A DNA stretch of 64,000 nt from Pseudomonas sp. ANT_J12 (GCF_008370045.1 NZ_VOBN01000018.1:57394-121393); one strand, 5' to 3'; counted from the stretch's first letter, positions 19,197 through 30,260 are shown. The notes: a model not told the origin generated them from the letters alone. Made by a program: numbers and translations.

Positions 19197-19293
19197 CCCG
19201 CCAGATCACCATACATCTCAAAACAGAGACAAAAGTCTGAAAACATCACCAGGTAAAACCAATATCCCCTTATATTTCAACACCTTAACCACC

Positions 19294-19309
19294 TGGCACG
19301 ATTCCCGCT
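19294..19309 (+). promoter_or_regulatory. Sigma-54 promoter of the hydroxybutyrate operon
   Basis: TGGCACGATTCCCGCT matches TGGCAC-N5-TTGC with GG and GC exactly 10 bases apart (the two T of TTGC are C). It is 60 bases before the permease start and directly downstream of a sigma-54 activator gene, which makes it likely functional. An AGAC-AAAA-GTCT palindrome at 19227-19238 might be part of an activator site. Confidence 0.75.
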
Positions 19310-19369
19310 AAAGCCCTCCTCCACAAAAGATCCACCTTACAAAAATAACAATTCAGGAGAGACACACCC

Positions 19370-20761
19370 ATGAGTGTGATCATTGCCTTGGCAGCCCTCG
19401 CGCTGTTGATGCTGGCTGCTTACCGTGGCTACAGCGTTATCCTCTTTGCCCCGATTGCCGCCCTCGGCGCCGTCCTGCTCACCGACCCTTCCGCCGTCGC
19501 CCCTGCGTTTACCGGGGTGTTCATGGAGAAAATGGTCGGCTTCATCAAACTGTATTTCCCGGTGTTCCTGCTCGGTGCGGTGTTCGGCAAGCTGATTGAG
19601 TTGTCGGGCTTTTCGCGCTCCATTGTGGCGGCCGCGATCAAACTGCTCGGCACCCGCCAGGCGATGCTGGTGATCGTGCTGGTCTGCGCGTTGCTGACCT
19701 ACGGCGGCGTGTCGCTGTTTGTGGTGGTGTTCGCGGTGTATCCGTTTGCCGCCGAGATGTTCCGCCAGAGCAATATCCCAAAACGCCTGATCCCGGCGAC
19801 CATCGCCCTCGGCGCGTTTTCCTTCACCATGGACGCCCTGCCCGGCACCCCGCAAATCCAGAACATCATCCCCAGCACCTTCTTCAACACCACCGCCTGG
19901 GCGGCGCCGTGGCTGGGTTTGATCGGGACGATTTTCGTATTCTGCACCGGCATGCTGTTCCTCCAGCGCCAACGCAACAAGGCTCAGCGCGCCGGTGAAG
20001 GTTACGGCACCGAGCTGCGCAACGAGCCGGAAACCGCCGAAGACATCAAGCTGCCGAACCCGTGGATCGCCCTGTCGCCACTGCTGGCGGTGGGCGTCAT
20101 GAACCTGCTGTTCACCCAGTGGATCCCGCAGTGGTACGGCAAGACCCACAGCCTCGCGCTGCCAGGCATGGCCACGCCGGTGACCACCGAAATCGCCAAA
20201 CTCACGGCGATCTGGGCGGTACAGGCGGCGCTGCTGGTCGGCATCATCATGGTGCTGGTGTTTGGCTTCCAGGCGATTCGCACCAAACTCGCTGAAGGCA
20301 GCAAAAGTGCGGTCAGCGGCGCATTGCTGGCGGCGATGAACACCGCGTCGGAATACGGGTTTGGTGCGGTGATCGCCTCGTTGCCGGGCTTCCTGGTGCT
20401 GGCCGACTGGCTGAAAAGCATCCCCAACCCGCTGGTCAACGAAGCGATTACCGTGACGCTGCTGGCCGGTATCACCGGTTCCGCCTCGGGCGGCATGAGC
20501 ATCGCCCTCGCGGCGATGGCCAATGACTTCATCGCCGCCGCCCACGCCGCAAACATTCCGCTGGAAGTGCTGCACCGGGTGGCGGCGATGGCCAGCGGCG
20601 GCATGGACACCCTGCCGCACAACGGCGCAGTGATTACCCTGCTCGCGGTCACCGGCCTGACCCACCGCGAAGCCTACAAAGACATTTTCTGTATTACGCT
20701 GATCAAGACCCTGGCGGTTTTTGTGGTGATCGGCACTTTCTACGCCACTGGCATTGTGTGA
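19370..20761 (+). CDS. GntP-family permease, probable 3-hydroxybutyrate transporter
   Basis: A 463-residue inner-membrane carrier with about 12 hydrophobic segments. The GntP/DHA-acid family pattern shows in YGGVSLFVVVFAVYPFA, MDALPGTPQIQNIIPS and the C-terminal AGITGSASGGMSIAL ... SGGMDTLPHNGAVITLL. The family moves gluconate and other short hydroxy acids with protons. Placement between the sigma-54 activator and 3-hydroxybutyrate dehydrogenase, as in P. aeruginosa PA2004, argues for 3-hydroxybutyrate as substrate. GGAGAG precedes ATG 19370. Its stop is 7 bases before the next start, so the genes are cotranscribed. Confidence 0.88.
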   Translation: MSVIIALAALALLMLAAYRGYSVILFAPIAALGAVLLTDPSAVAPAFTGVFMEKMVGFIKLYFPVFLLGAVFGKLIELSGFSRSIVAAAIKLLGTRQAMLVIVLVCALLTYGGVSLFVVVFAVYPFAAEMFRQSNIPKRLIPATIALGAFSFTMDALPGTPQIQNIIPSTFFNTTAWAAPWLGLIGTIFVFCTGMLFLQRQRNKAQRAGEGYGTELRNEPETAEDIKLPNPWIALSPLLAVGVMNLLFTQWIPQWYGKTHSLALPGMATPVTTEIAKLTAIWAVQAALLVGIIMVLVFGFQAIRTKLAEGSKSAVSGALLAAMNTASEYGFGAVIASLPGFLVLADWLKSIPNPLVNEAITVTLLAGITGSASGGMSIALAAMANDFIAAAHAANIPLEVLHRVAAMASGGMDTLPHNGAVITLLAVTGLTHREAYKDIFCITLIKTLAVFVVIGTFYATGIV

Positions 20762-20768
20762 GGTATTC

Positions 20769-21542
20769 ATGACGAATCTGACTGGCAAGACCGCATTGGT
20801 CACCGGCTCCACCAGCGGCATCGGCCTGGGCATCGCCCTGAGCCTGGCCAAGGCCGGCGCCAACGTGGTGCTCAACGGCTTCGGCGATGCCGCGAAGGTG
20901 ATTGCCGAAGTCCAGCAATTTGGCGGCAAGGTCGGGCATCACCCGGCGGACGTCAGCAAACCCGAGGACATCGCCGAGATGATCGCCTACGCCGAGCGCG
21001 AGTTCGGCGGCGTCGACATTCTGGTGAACAACGCCGGGATCCAGCATGTGGCGGCGGTGGAAGACTTTCCGCTGGAGCGCTGGGATTCGATTATCGCGAT
21101 CAATTTGTCCTCGGTGTTTCACAGCACCCGGCTGTGCCTGCCGCGTATGCGTGCAAAGAATTGGGGGCGGATCATCAACGTCGCCTCGGTTCATGGCCAG
21201 GTGGGGTCGGTAGGCAAAGCCGCTTATGTGGCGGCCAAGCATGGAGTGATCGGCTTGACCAAGGTAGTCGGTCTGGAAACTGCGACCACCCAGGTGACCT
21301 GCAACGCCATTTGCCCGGGCTGGGTGTTGACGCCGCTGGTGCAGAAGCAGATTGACGATCGCGCCGCCACCGGGATTGACCCGCAGCAGGCGCAGCATGA
21401 TTTGTTGGCCGAGAAGCAGCCGTCCCTGGAATTCGTGACCCCGCCGCAACTGGGAGAACTGGTGCTGTTCTTGTGCAGCGAGGCCGGCAGCCAGGTGCGG
21501 GGCGCGGCGTGGAATATTGATGGTGGGTGGTTGGCCCAGTAA
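20769..21542 (+). CDS. bdhA: D-3-hydroxybutyrate dehydrogenase
   Basis: Oxidises D-3-hydroxybutyrate to acetoacetate with NAD. The 257-residue short-chain dehydrogenase has TGSTSGIGLGIA (cofactor loop, ~12-22), NNAGIQH, the catalytic Ser in NVASVHG, YVAAKHG (Tyr/Lys) and the family-typical CPGWVLTPLVQKQID. ATG 20769 follows a GAGGT site; an upstream in-frame start at 20754 would overlap the permease and lacks a site. Together with acetoacetyl-CoA synthetase downstream it gives a full route from 3-hydroxybutyrate to acetoacetyl-CoA. Confidence 0.94.
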   Translation: MTNLTGKTALVTGSTSGIGLGIALSLAKAGANVVLNGFGDAAKVIAEVQQFGGKVGHHPADVSKPEDIAEMIAYAEREFGGVDILVNNAGIQHVAAVEDFPLERWDSIIAINLSSVFHSTRLCLPRMRAKNWGRIINVASVHGQVGSVGKAAYVAAKHGVIGLTKVVGLETATTQVTCNAICPGWVLTPLVQKQIDDRAATGIDPQQAQHDLLAEKQPSLEFVTPPQLGELVLFLCSEAGSQVRGAAWNIDGGWLAQ

Positions 21543-21553
21543 TCCGCCACCCG

Positions 21554-21660
21554 GATCGTTCCCACGCTCTGCGTGGGAATGCCTCAATGGACGCCCTGCG
21601 TCCGATTTTGGGACGCGGAGCGTCCCGGGCTGCATTCCCACGCAGAGCGTGGGAACGATC
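21554..21660. repeat. 107-bp palindromic element, copy 1
   Basis: Perfect 29-bp terminal inverted repeats start GATCGTTCCCACGCTC and end GAGCGTGGGAACGATC, with an inner hairpin GGACGC..GCGTCC. It lies between bdhA and the acetoacetyl-CoA synthetase gene. The same element recurs at 28896, 31068, 47556, 52975 and 63810, and as a half copy at 55713. Confidence 0.9.
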
Positions 21661-21681
21661 TGACTAAAAGAGAGGCAAGCC

Positions 21682-23637
<1,956 letters not shown>

Positions 23638-23642
23638 ACCCA

Positions 23643-23658
23643 AGCCCCCGTAGGGGCT
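23643..23658. terminator. Small hairpin between convergent genes
   Basis: AGCCCC-CGTA-GGGGCT, 6-bp stem, in the 25 bases between two convergent stop codons. There is no T-run, so termination strength is doubtful. Confidence 0.4.
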
Positions 23659-23662
23659 GGTG

Positions 23663-24772
23663 TTAGTCCATGAGGCCCCATTCACCGGGCGGTGGCTGGG
23701 TTTTGGGCGATGTATCGGCGTGCAGCTTCAGCCGCAACCGCAAATTATTCACCGAGTCGGCATGCTTCAACGCCTCATCCTCGCTGATCGCCCCCTCCAC
23801 GACCAACCCATACAGCGCCCCGTCAAACGTCTGCATCCCCAGTTCCGCCGACTTCTCCATGATCCCTTTCGCCTCATCAAACTCATTGCGCCGGATCAGG
23901 TCGCCAATGGTCGGCGTCCCCAGCATCACCTCCACCGCCGCCCGCCGCTGCCCATCCAGGGTGCGCACCAGCCGTTGGGACACGAACGCCTTGAGGTTGT
24001 TGCCCAGGTCATGCAGCAGTTGTTCCCGGCGCTCTTGCGGGAAGAAGTTGATGATGCGGTCCAGCGCCTGGTTGGCGTTGTGGGCATGCAAGGTGGAGAT
24101 GACCAGATGGCCGGTATCGGCAAAGGCCAGGGCGTGCTCCATGGTCTCGCGGTCGCGAATTTCGCCGATCAGCACCACATCCGGCGCCTGGCGCAGGGTG
24201 TTTTTCAACGCGGCATGAAAACTTCGGGTATCAACGCCGACCTCCCGCTGGTTGATGATCGACTTTTTGTGCCGATGGATATACTCCACCGGGTCTTCGA
24301 TGGTGATGATATGGCCACTGCTGTGGCGGTTGCGGTAATCGATGAGGGCCGCCAGGGACGTGGACTTGCCCGAGCCGGTGGCACCGACGAACAGCATCAG
24401 GCCCTGCTTGAGCATCACCGTTTCCAGCAGCACCGCCGGCAAGTTGAGGTCTTCGAAACGCGGGATGTCGAGCTTGATGTTGCGCGCCACGATCGACACG
24501 TCGTTGCGCTGTTTGAAGATATTGATCCGAAAACGCCCGACCCCGGCCAGGGAGATGGCCAGGTTCATTTCCAAATCCCGATCGAACTCCAGCCGCTGTT
24601 CGGCGTCCATGATGGATTCGGCGATGGCGGCGATTTCCCCCGGTTTGAACCGCTGATCGGACAGGGCTTTGAGCACACCGTCGAACCGCGCGCTGGGTGG
24701 CGCACCGGTGGAAAGGTACAGATCGGAGCCCTCCTGGCTGGCCAGTTGCCGCAACAATAAATCGATTTCCAT
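23663..24772 (-). CDS. PilT/PilU-family ATPase
   Basis: A hexameric ATPase of the type IV pilus retraction family, 369 residues. Visible are Walker A GATGSGKSTSLAAL (~130), the Asp box with TIEDPVEYIH, Walker B VVLIGEIRDRETM and the His box TGHLVISTLHAHNANQALDRI. The C-terminal end (TFDGALYGLVVEGAISEDEALKHADSVNNLRL) resembles PilU more than PilT. It stands alone, away from other pilus genes, so it could be an accessory retraction motor. ATG 24772 (MEIDLLLRQLASQEGSDLYLS) is the family start; the long upstream open frame is not coding. Confidence 0.9.
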   Translation of the reverse strand: MEIDLLLRQLASQEGSDLYLSTGAPPSARFDGVLKALSDQRFKPGEIAAIAESIMDAEQRLEFDRDLEMNLAISLAGVGRFRINIFKQRNDVSIVARNIKLDIPRFEDLNLPAVLLETVMLKQGLMLFVGATGSGKSTSLAALIDYRNRHSSGHIITIEDPVEYIHRHKKSIINQREVGVDTRSFHAALKNTLRQAPDVVLIGEIRDRETMEHALAFADTGHLVISTLHAHNANQALDRIINFFPQERREQLLHDLGNNLKAFVSQRLVRTLDGQRRAAVEVMLGTPTIGDLIRRNEFDEAKGIMEKSAELGMQTFDGALYGLVVEGAISEDEALKHADSVNNLRLRLKLHADTSPKTQPPPGEWGLMD

Positions 24773-24903
24773 GGCAAAAAGCACCCGCGAAGCATTCAAT
24801 GAGCAAATATGACCCGACAGCATGACGCCTCGGGTCATCCAGCGACTACCGCCCTGCAAGGATAGTAGACGTAGCCACACCGACTGACGTGCAGGACATC
24901 TTG

Positions 24904-27441
24904 ATGAACGCATCACCGACCGGCAGCGATGCCCAGGCCCTGATCGCCCGACTAGACTGGAGCCGCAGCCCCCTGGGCGCCGCCAGTACCTGGCCGCAGA
25001 GCCTGCGCACCGCGGTGGACATCGTGATTCATTCGCCGATGCCCATGCTCCTGCTGTGGGGGCCACAGCTCACGCAGATCTACAACGACGGCTTCGCCTT
25101 GCTGTCCGGCCACAAGCATCCGCACGCTTTCGGACAGCCCACGCACCAGATATGGCCTGAATTAAAAGACTTTACCGACCCGATCTACAGCGCCGTCCTA
25201 CAAGGACAGGTGCGGACCTACAGCGAACAGCGCTTTACCCTACAACGCGACGGACGGGATTCCGACTTCTGGCTGGATTTGACCTACAGCCCGATCCGCG
25301 ATGAAAACGCCGAGGTCGCCGGGATCCTGGTCACCGCCATCGAAACCAATGAACGGCGACGCATCGCCCTCGAACTCGAACAGCGCTCCGCCGCCAGCCT
25401 CAAGGCCCAGCACGAAACCGAACAACGCCTGCAACTGGCCCTGGCCGCCACCGACGCGGTCGGCACTTGGGACTGGGACATCGGCGAAGACCGCTTCATC
25501 GCCGACGCGCACTTTGCGCAACTGCACGGGGTTGACCCGACGATGGCCAGCCAATTACCTATCAGCGAGTACCTGCACGGCGTACACCCGGAAGACCGGG
25601 GCATGGTGGCGCGCAGCATCAAACACTGCATCACCCACGGCACCGAGTACGCCGAGGAATACCGCCTGCTGCAACCCGACGGCGAACTGCGCTGGGTGTT
25701 TGCCCGGGGCCGCTGCTACAAGGATCACCATGGCCGGCCGATGCGTTTTCTCGGCGCCGCCCTGGACCTGACCGAACGCAAACACACCGAACAAGCCCTG
25801 CGCCAGAGTCAGACCGAGCTGCAACTGATCATCAACGCGATGCCGATCCTGATCAGCTACGTCGACCGCGAAGAACGCTTTCGCCTGAACAACGCCGCGT
25901 ACCTCGACTGGTACGGCCTGACGCCCCAGGAACTGTTCGGCCGGACCATCCAGGAAGTGCTCGGCGACGAAGCCTACGCCTTGCGCGCCCACTACATCGC
26001 CGAGGCGCTGACCGGCAAGCCCTGTTCGTTCAGCATCGACGCCGCGCACCGTGACGGCAGCATCCGCAGCGCCCTGATGAATTACCTGCCGCGCCACGGT
26101 GCGGACGGCGCGGTCAACGGCTTCTACATCTTCGTGATCGATGAAACCGAGCGCAAACAGACTGAGGAAGCCCTGCGCAACCTCAATGAAACCCTCGAAG
26201 AGCGGGTGATCGCCCGCACCCAGCAACTGGCCGAAGCCAACCAGCGCCTGCAAAACGAGATGTTTGAGCGCGAGCGTGCCGAAGATGCGTTGCGCCATGC
26301 GCAGAAAATGGAAGCGGTGGGCCAACTCACTGGCGGCATCGCCCATGACTTCAACAACATGCTCACCGGGATCATCGGCAGCCTCGACCTGATGCAACGC
26401 TACATCGCCGATGGCCGTGCCGCCGAGATCGGGCGTTTCACTGAAGCGGCGGTGTCCTCGGCCAAACGCGCGGCGGCCCTGACTCACCGGCTGCTGGCGT
26501 TCTCCCGGCGTCAGTCCCTGGACCGCAAACCGCTGAACGCCAATGAGCTGATCCATTCCCTGGAAGACCTGCTCAGCCGCACCAAGGGCGACCATATCGA
26601 ACTGGTGCTGCAACTGGCCGACGAGGTGTGGCCGGTGAGCACCGACCTCAGCCAACTGGAAAACGCCCTGCTCAACCTGGTGATCAACGCCCGGGACGCG
26701 ATGCCCGATGGCGGCCGGTTGCTGATAGAAACCGCCAACGTCTACCTCGACGGTAACGACCTTACGCCGCTGGAGTCGGTCAAGGCCGGGGACTATCTGA
26801 TGATCGCCGTCAGCGACAACGGCACCGGCATGACCCCGTCGGTGCTGGCCAAGGCGTTCGATCCGTTCTTCACCACCAAACCCATCGGCCAGGGCACCGG
26901 TTTGGGGCTGTCGATGATCTACGGTTTTGCCCAGCAATCCGGCGGGCATGTCAGCCTCGACAGCGTGCCGGACCAGGGCACGTGCGTGCGCCTGTACTTG
27001 CCACGCCTGCACCTTGGCGCGCCTCAGGACACTTTGCTGCCAGTCACCGGCGAAGCGCCCTCGGCGATTGCCGGGGAAACCGTGGTACTGGTGGAAGACG
27101 ATCCGGCGGTGCGCATGCTGGTGCTCGATTTGCTCAATGAGCTGGGCTATCACGCCCACGAAGCCGAAGACGCCCGGGCCGCCCTGCCGTTGCTTGAATC
27201 CGATTTGCGGGTCGACTTGCTGGTGACCGATGTCGGGTTACCGGGAATGAACGGTCGGCAACTGGCGGAAATCGCCCGTCAGCATCGCCCGGACCTCAAA
27301 GTGCTGTTCATGACCGGTTATGCGGAGAAAGCCGCCGAACGCCAGGGCTTCCTCGAAGAAGGCATGGACATGGTGGCCAAACCGTTTTCCATCGACCTGC
27401 TGGCCAACAAGATTCGCACGATGATCGGCCAACCGGAGTGA
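24904..27441 (+). CDS. PAS-containing hybrid sensor histidine kinase
   Basis: A soluble signalling kinase of 845 residues without membrane helices. Order: an N-terminal PAS-like domain starting WSRSPLGAASTWPQSLRTAV, a PAS with PAC (AATDAVGTWDWDIGEDRF ... GAALDLTERKHTE), a third PAS (INAMPILISYVDREERF ... FVIDETERKQTE), a coiled coil, the HisKA phospho-acceptor in GGIAHDFNNMLTG (~480), HATPase boxes (NLVINARDAMPDGG, DNGTGM, GTGLGLSMIYG), then a receiver domain (VVLVEDDPAVRML, phospho-acceptor in VTDVGLPGMNG). The H box is the HWE/FNNML type seen in orphan hybrid kinases. ATG 24904 has AGGA upstream. The signal and partner are unknown. Confidence 0.9.
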   Translation: MNASPTGSDAQALIARLDWSRSPLGAASTWPQSLRTAVDIVIHSPMPMLLLWGPQLTQIYNDGFALLSGHKHPHAFGQPTHQIWPELKDFTDPIYSAVLQGQVRTYSEQRFTLQRDGRDSDFWLDLTYSPIRDENAEVAGILVTAIETNERRRIALELEQRSAASLKAQHETEQRLQLALAATDAVGTWDWDIGEDRFIADAHFAQLHGVDPTMASQLPISEYLHGVHPEDRGMVARSIKHCITHGTEYAEEYRLLQPDGELRWVFARGRCYKDHHGRPMRFLGAALDLTERKHTEQALRQSQTELQLIINAMPILISYVDREERFRLNNAAYLDWYGLTPQELFGRTIQEVLGDEAYALRAHYIAEALTGKPCSFSIDAAHRDGSIRSALMNYLPRHGADGAVNGFYIFVIDETERKQTEEALRNLNETLEERVIARTQQLAEANQRLQNEMFERERAEDALRHAQKMEAVGQLTGGIAHDFNNMLTGIIGSLDLMQRYIADGRAAEIGRFTEAAVSSAKRAAALTHRLLAFSRRQSLDRKPLNANELIHSLEDLLSRTKGDHIELVLQLADEVWPVSTDLSQLENALLNLVINARDAMPDGGRLLIETANVYLDGNDLTPLESVKAGDYLMIAVSDNGTGMTPSVLAKAFDPFFTTKPIGQGTGLGLSMIYGFAQQSGGHVSLDSVPDQGTCVRLYLPRLHLGAPQDTLLPVTGEAPSAIAGETVVLVEDDPAVRMLVLDLLNELGYHAHEAEDARAALPLLESDLRVDLLVTDVGLPGMNGRQLAEIARQHRPDLKVLFMTGYAEKAAERQGFLEEGMDMVAKPFSIDLLANKIRTMIGQPE

Positions 27442-27494
27442 GTTAAGGCATAATCCCGCGCCCGTTTGTCATCACCGTTACAAGGTCTGCCTCA

Positions 27495-27770
27495 ATGAAA
27501 GCTCAAGCCCGCCATATTCTGGTGAAAACCTCGGAAGAAGCCGAGCAGCTCAAACAACGCATCGCCAAGGGCGAAGCCTTCGATGTGCTGGCCAAAAAGT
27601 ACTCCACCTGCCCGTCCGGCAAGCGTGGCGGCGACTTGGGTGAAGTGCGGCCGGGGCAGATGGTCGGGGTGATTGATGCGGTGATTTTCAAGAAACCGCT
27701 GCGGGTGGTGCATGGGCCGATCAAGAGCAAGTTCGGGTATCACCTGGTGCAGGTGTTTTATCGGGATTGA
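27495..27770 (+). CDS. Parvulin-type peptidyl-prolyl isomerase, second copy
   Basis: A 91-residue single-domain parvulin (ARHILVKTSEEAEQL, YSTCPSGKRGGDLGEVRPGQMV, KFGYHLVQVFY). It is a paralogue of the protein at 11541-11822, with the same length and all core motifs but a more basic surface. It lies 53 bases after the histidine kinase and before a large inverted repeat, so it may be cotranscribed with the kinase or have its own promoter. Confidence 0.93.
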   Translation: MKAQARHILVKTSEEAEQLKQRIAKGEAFDVLAKKYSTCPSGKRGGDLGEVRPGQMVGVIDAVIFKKPLRVVHGPIKSKFGYHLVQVFYRD

Positions 27771-27786
27771 TGGGGTGGCTTGAGGG

Positions 27787-27930
27787 CCCCTGTGGCGAGG
27801 GGGCTTGCCCCCGTTCGGCTGCGAAGCAGTCGTAAACCTGTGGATGCGGTTGTTAGAAGAATCGCAAGGGGCGGCTTCGCCACCCAACGGGGGCAAGCCC
27901 CCTCGCCACAAAAGCCCCCTCGCCACAGGG
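27787..27930. repeat. Large REPIN-like inverted repeat (GGCGAGGGGGCTTGCCCCC class)
   Basis: CTGTGGCGAGGGGGCTTGCC and its inverse face each other around about 70 bases, with an extra half copy at the right end (AAAGCCCCCTCGCCACAGGG). It separates the parvulin from the convergent kinase gene. The same class occurs at 44131 and inside cobN. Confidence 0.85.
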
Positions 27931-27937
27931 TCGCACT

Positions 27938-28873
27938 TCAATCTTTGGGGATTAGCGCTCCGGGGACTTGGATCACTCTGCTCGCCAACCGATGCCCCGC
28001 CTGCGCCGCTTCAACCGGGCTTCCGCCCTTGAGCCGACTGGCGAGATACGCCGCGCTGAACGAATCCCCCGCCGCCGTGGTGTCCACCACGCGCTCGACC
28101 TTTTGCGCCGGCACTTCGAATGACTCCCCGCCGCAACGAATCAGGCAAGCCTCGGCGCCACGCTTGAGCACCACTTCCGGCGTGCCGATCTGCGCATACG
28201 CCTCAAACACGGCATCGCAATCGGAAAAATGAAACAGCGCCTGTTCGTCATCCACGGTTAGCAGTGCCAGATCCACGTACGGCAATACGCTGCGATACGC
28301 CACCCTCGCCTCTTCCACCGATGCCCACAAACGTGGTCGATAGTTGTTGTCGAAGACGATCCGCGCGTCCCGTTGCCGGGCTTCGATCAGGGTTTCCAGC
28401 AACTTTTCCCGACCTTGCTCACCGAGTACCGCCAGGGTGATGCCGCTGAAATACAGCACGTCGTAATCCGGCAACGCCGCCAGGACCGGCGCGGCCGCCG
28501 GGGTGGTGAAGCAACTGCGCACGGCCGCTTCGTTACGCCAGTACAGGAAGCGACGCTCGCCGGCGGCGTCGGTCTGGATGCAGTACAAACCTGGTAAACG
28601 ACCAGGCAAGCGCTGGACCAGGTCCAGGCCGATGTTTTCGGCGGCCCAACTCTGGCACATGGCATCGCTGAAGCTGTCATCGCCCAGCGCCGTGACGTAA
28701 TCCACCGTGCCACCGCCCCCCAGTTCCCGGGACAAGTAGACGGCGGTGTTCAGGGTGTCGCCGCCGAAGCTTTGTTGCAGGCTGCCGTCGGCGCGCTGCT
28801 GGAGCTCGATCATGCACTCGCCGATCAGGGCGATGCGCGGGGTGTTGGGGCCCAGGGTGTTGATGGTGTTCAT
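27938..28873 (-). CDS. kdgK: PfkB-family sugar kinase, 2-dehydro-3-deoxygluconate kinase-like
   Basis: A 311-residue ribokinase-fold enzyme. The N-terminal RIALIGECMIEL and GGDTLNTAVYLSREL substrate motif resemble KDG kinases, which phosphorylate 2-dehydro-3-deoxy-D-gluconate. The anion hole/catalytic base motif is DTTAAGDSFSAAYLA (~265-279). It ends the minus-strand D-amino-acid cluster, separated from the deaminase-like gene by a palindromic element. No Entner-Doudoroff genes are adjacent, so the true substrate may be related to that pathway rather than pectin sugars. Confidence 0.8.
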   Translation of the reverse strand: MNTINTLGPNTPRIALIGECMIELQQRADGSLQQSFGGDTLNTAVYLSRELGGGGTVDYVTALGDDSFSDAMCQSWAAENIGLDLVQRLPGRLPGLYCIQTDAAGERRFLYWRNEAAVRSCFTTPAAAPVLAALPDYDVLYFSGITLAVLGEQGREKLLETLIEARQRDARIVFDNNYRPRLWASVEEARVAYRSVLPYVDLALLTVDDEQALFHFSDCDAVFEAYAQIGTPEVVLKRGAEACLIRCGGESFEVPAQKVERVVDTTAAGDSFSAAYLASRLKGGSPVEAAQAGHRLASRVIQVPGALIPKD

Positions 28874-28895
28874 GGATTTAGGGTTCTCTGGTGTT

Positions 28896-29006
28896 GATAG
28901 TTCCCGCGCTCTGCGTGGGAATGCAGCCCGTGACGCTCCGCGTCACATGCCGAAGCGGACGCGGAGCGTCCAGTGAGGCATTCCCACGCAGAGCGTGGGA
29001 ACGATC
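28896..29006. repeat. Palindromic element, copy 2
   Basis: Same family as the element at 21554. The left arm is slightly decayed (GATAGTTCCCGCGCTC), the right arm intact. It lies between two same-strand genes. Confidence 0.85.
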
Positions 29007-29015
29007 AATTAGGGG

Positions 29016-30221
29016 TTAGAAACAGGTTTCCATGGTTTCAATCACCTGCAACTGCTCGTCCACCAGACACCCGGTGCGCCATTTATCAAAGGTCAGGCAC
29101 GGGTGGGAAGTGCCAAACGAAATGATGTCCCCGACCCGCAATTCAACGCCCGGCGCCACGGTCATGAACGCATGCTGGTCCATCACCGCCGTCACTTTGC
29201 AGGCGCTCACATCGTCGCCAATCGCCGGAATTACGCCCGCCTTGTAACGCAACAATGGCACCGGCAAACCGGCGTCATACGCCACGTCACGTTTACCGAG
29301 GGCGATCACTGCAAACCCCGGTTCCGGCATCGACTGCACATGCGCCCAGACTTCCAGCGCCGGGCGCAGGCCTTCGTGCAGGTCGCTGCGACGGTCGAGC
29401 ACGCAGCATTGCGCTTCTTTGTAGATGCCGTGGTCGTGGGCCACGTAACTGCCGGGGCGCAGCACGCTGAGGAAGCGTCCACCGGCGTTCTGGGCTTCGA
29501 AGGATTCGGCGATCAGGTCGTACCAGGCCGAGCCCGACGCGGTGATGATCGGTTTTGGAATCGCGAACGCGCCGCTGTCCTGCAACTGCACCGCCAGGCG
29601 CACCAGGGACGCGGCGAATTCACGGATGCCGGTCTCGGCGTGATCGCCGTGAATCACACCTTCGTAACCTTCGATGCCGGTCAACGCCAGTGCGGGTTGC
29701 GCGGCGATGGCCTTGGCCAGTTCGATGACTTCCTGCTCGGTGCGGCAGCCGCAACGGCCACCGACCACGCCGTATTCGATCATCACGTTCAAACGCACGC
29801 CGCGAGAAGCGAAGTACGCGCCGAGGTCGGCGACGTTGTCCGGGTGATCGACCATGCAATGGAAATCGAAGGTCGAGTCGGCCAGCAAATCAGCGATCAG
29901 CGCCATATTCGGCGTGCCCACCAGTTGGTTGGCCATCAGCACCCGGCGCACGCCATGGGCGTAACCCGCGCGGGTTTGGGTGGCGCTGGCCAGGGTGATG
30001 CCCCAGGCGCCGGCGTCCAGTTGCCGGCGAAACAGCGCCGGGGTCATGCTGGTCTTGCCGTGGGGCGCCAGTTCTGCGCCGCTGTTGCTGACGAACGCCT
30101 GCATCCAGCGGATGTTGTGTTCCAGCGCTTCACGGTGCAGCACCAGCGCCGGCAGGCTGACGTCTCGCACCAGGTGCGCGCCGGTTTGCGCAAAGCCTTT
30201 TTCTACGGCAGCAGAAGACAT
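29016..30221 (-). CDS. D-serine dehydratase/D-threonine aldolase-like PLP enzyme (amino acid deaminase)
   Basis: A 401-residue fold-type III PLP enzyme, alanine-racemase N-terminal barrel followed by a beta domain. The PLP lysine is in LAPHGKTSMTPALF (~52-65). The C-terminal HPC in FGTSHPCLTFDKW matches the His-x-Cys zinc site of eukaryotic-type D-serine dehydratases and D-threonine aldolases. Such enzymes turn D-serine or D-threonine into a 2-oxo acid plus ammonia, or cleave D-3-hydroxyamino acids. Neighbouring RidA and an amino-acid importer favour the dehydratase reading, since dehydratases release the reactive enamine that RidA hydrolyses. The exact substrate is open. Confidence 0.8.
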   Translation of the reverse strand: MSSAAVEKGFAQTGAHLVRDVSLPALVLHREALEHNIRWMQAFVSNSGAELAPHGKTSMTPALFRRQLDAGAWGITLASATQTRAGYAHGVRRVLMANQLVGTPNMALIADLLADSTFDFHCMVDHPDNVADLGAYFASRGVRLNVMIEYGVVGGRCGCRTEQEVIELAKAIAAQPALALTGIEGYEGVIHGDHAETGIREFAASLVRLAVQLQDSGAFAIPKPIITASGSAWYDLIAESFEAQNAGGRFLSVLRPGSYVAHDHGIYKEAQCCVLDRRSDLHEGLRPALEVWAHVQSMPEPGFAVIALGKRDVAYDAGLPVPLLRYKAGVIPAIGDDVSACKVTAVMDQHAFMTVAPGVELRVGDIISFGTSHPCLTFDKWRTGCLVDEQLQVIETMETCF

Positions 30222-30260
30222 GATCCAACTCCTTACATTCGCGGCCGCCAGCAGCCGCGG

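Noticed and set aside
21541..21660. Short frames encoding MQPGTLRVPK-type peptides in the palindromic elements
   Set aside because: They arise from the repeat sequence itself, recur in every copy and have no ribosome sites.
27787..27930. Possible CRISPR-like or mobile element with terminal repeats
   Set aside because: Only two inverted arms and one half copy, no regular spacers; it is a REPIN-like repeat.
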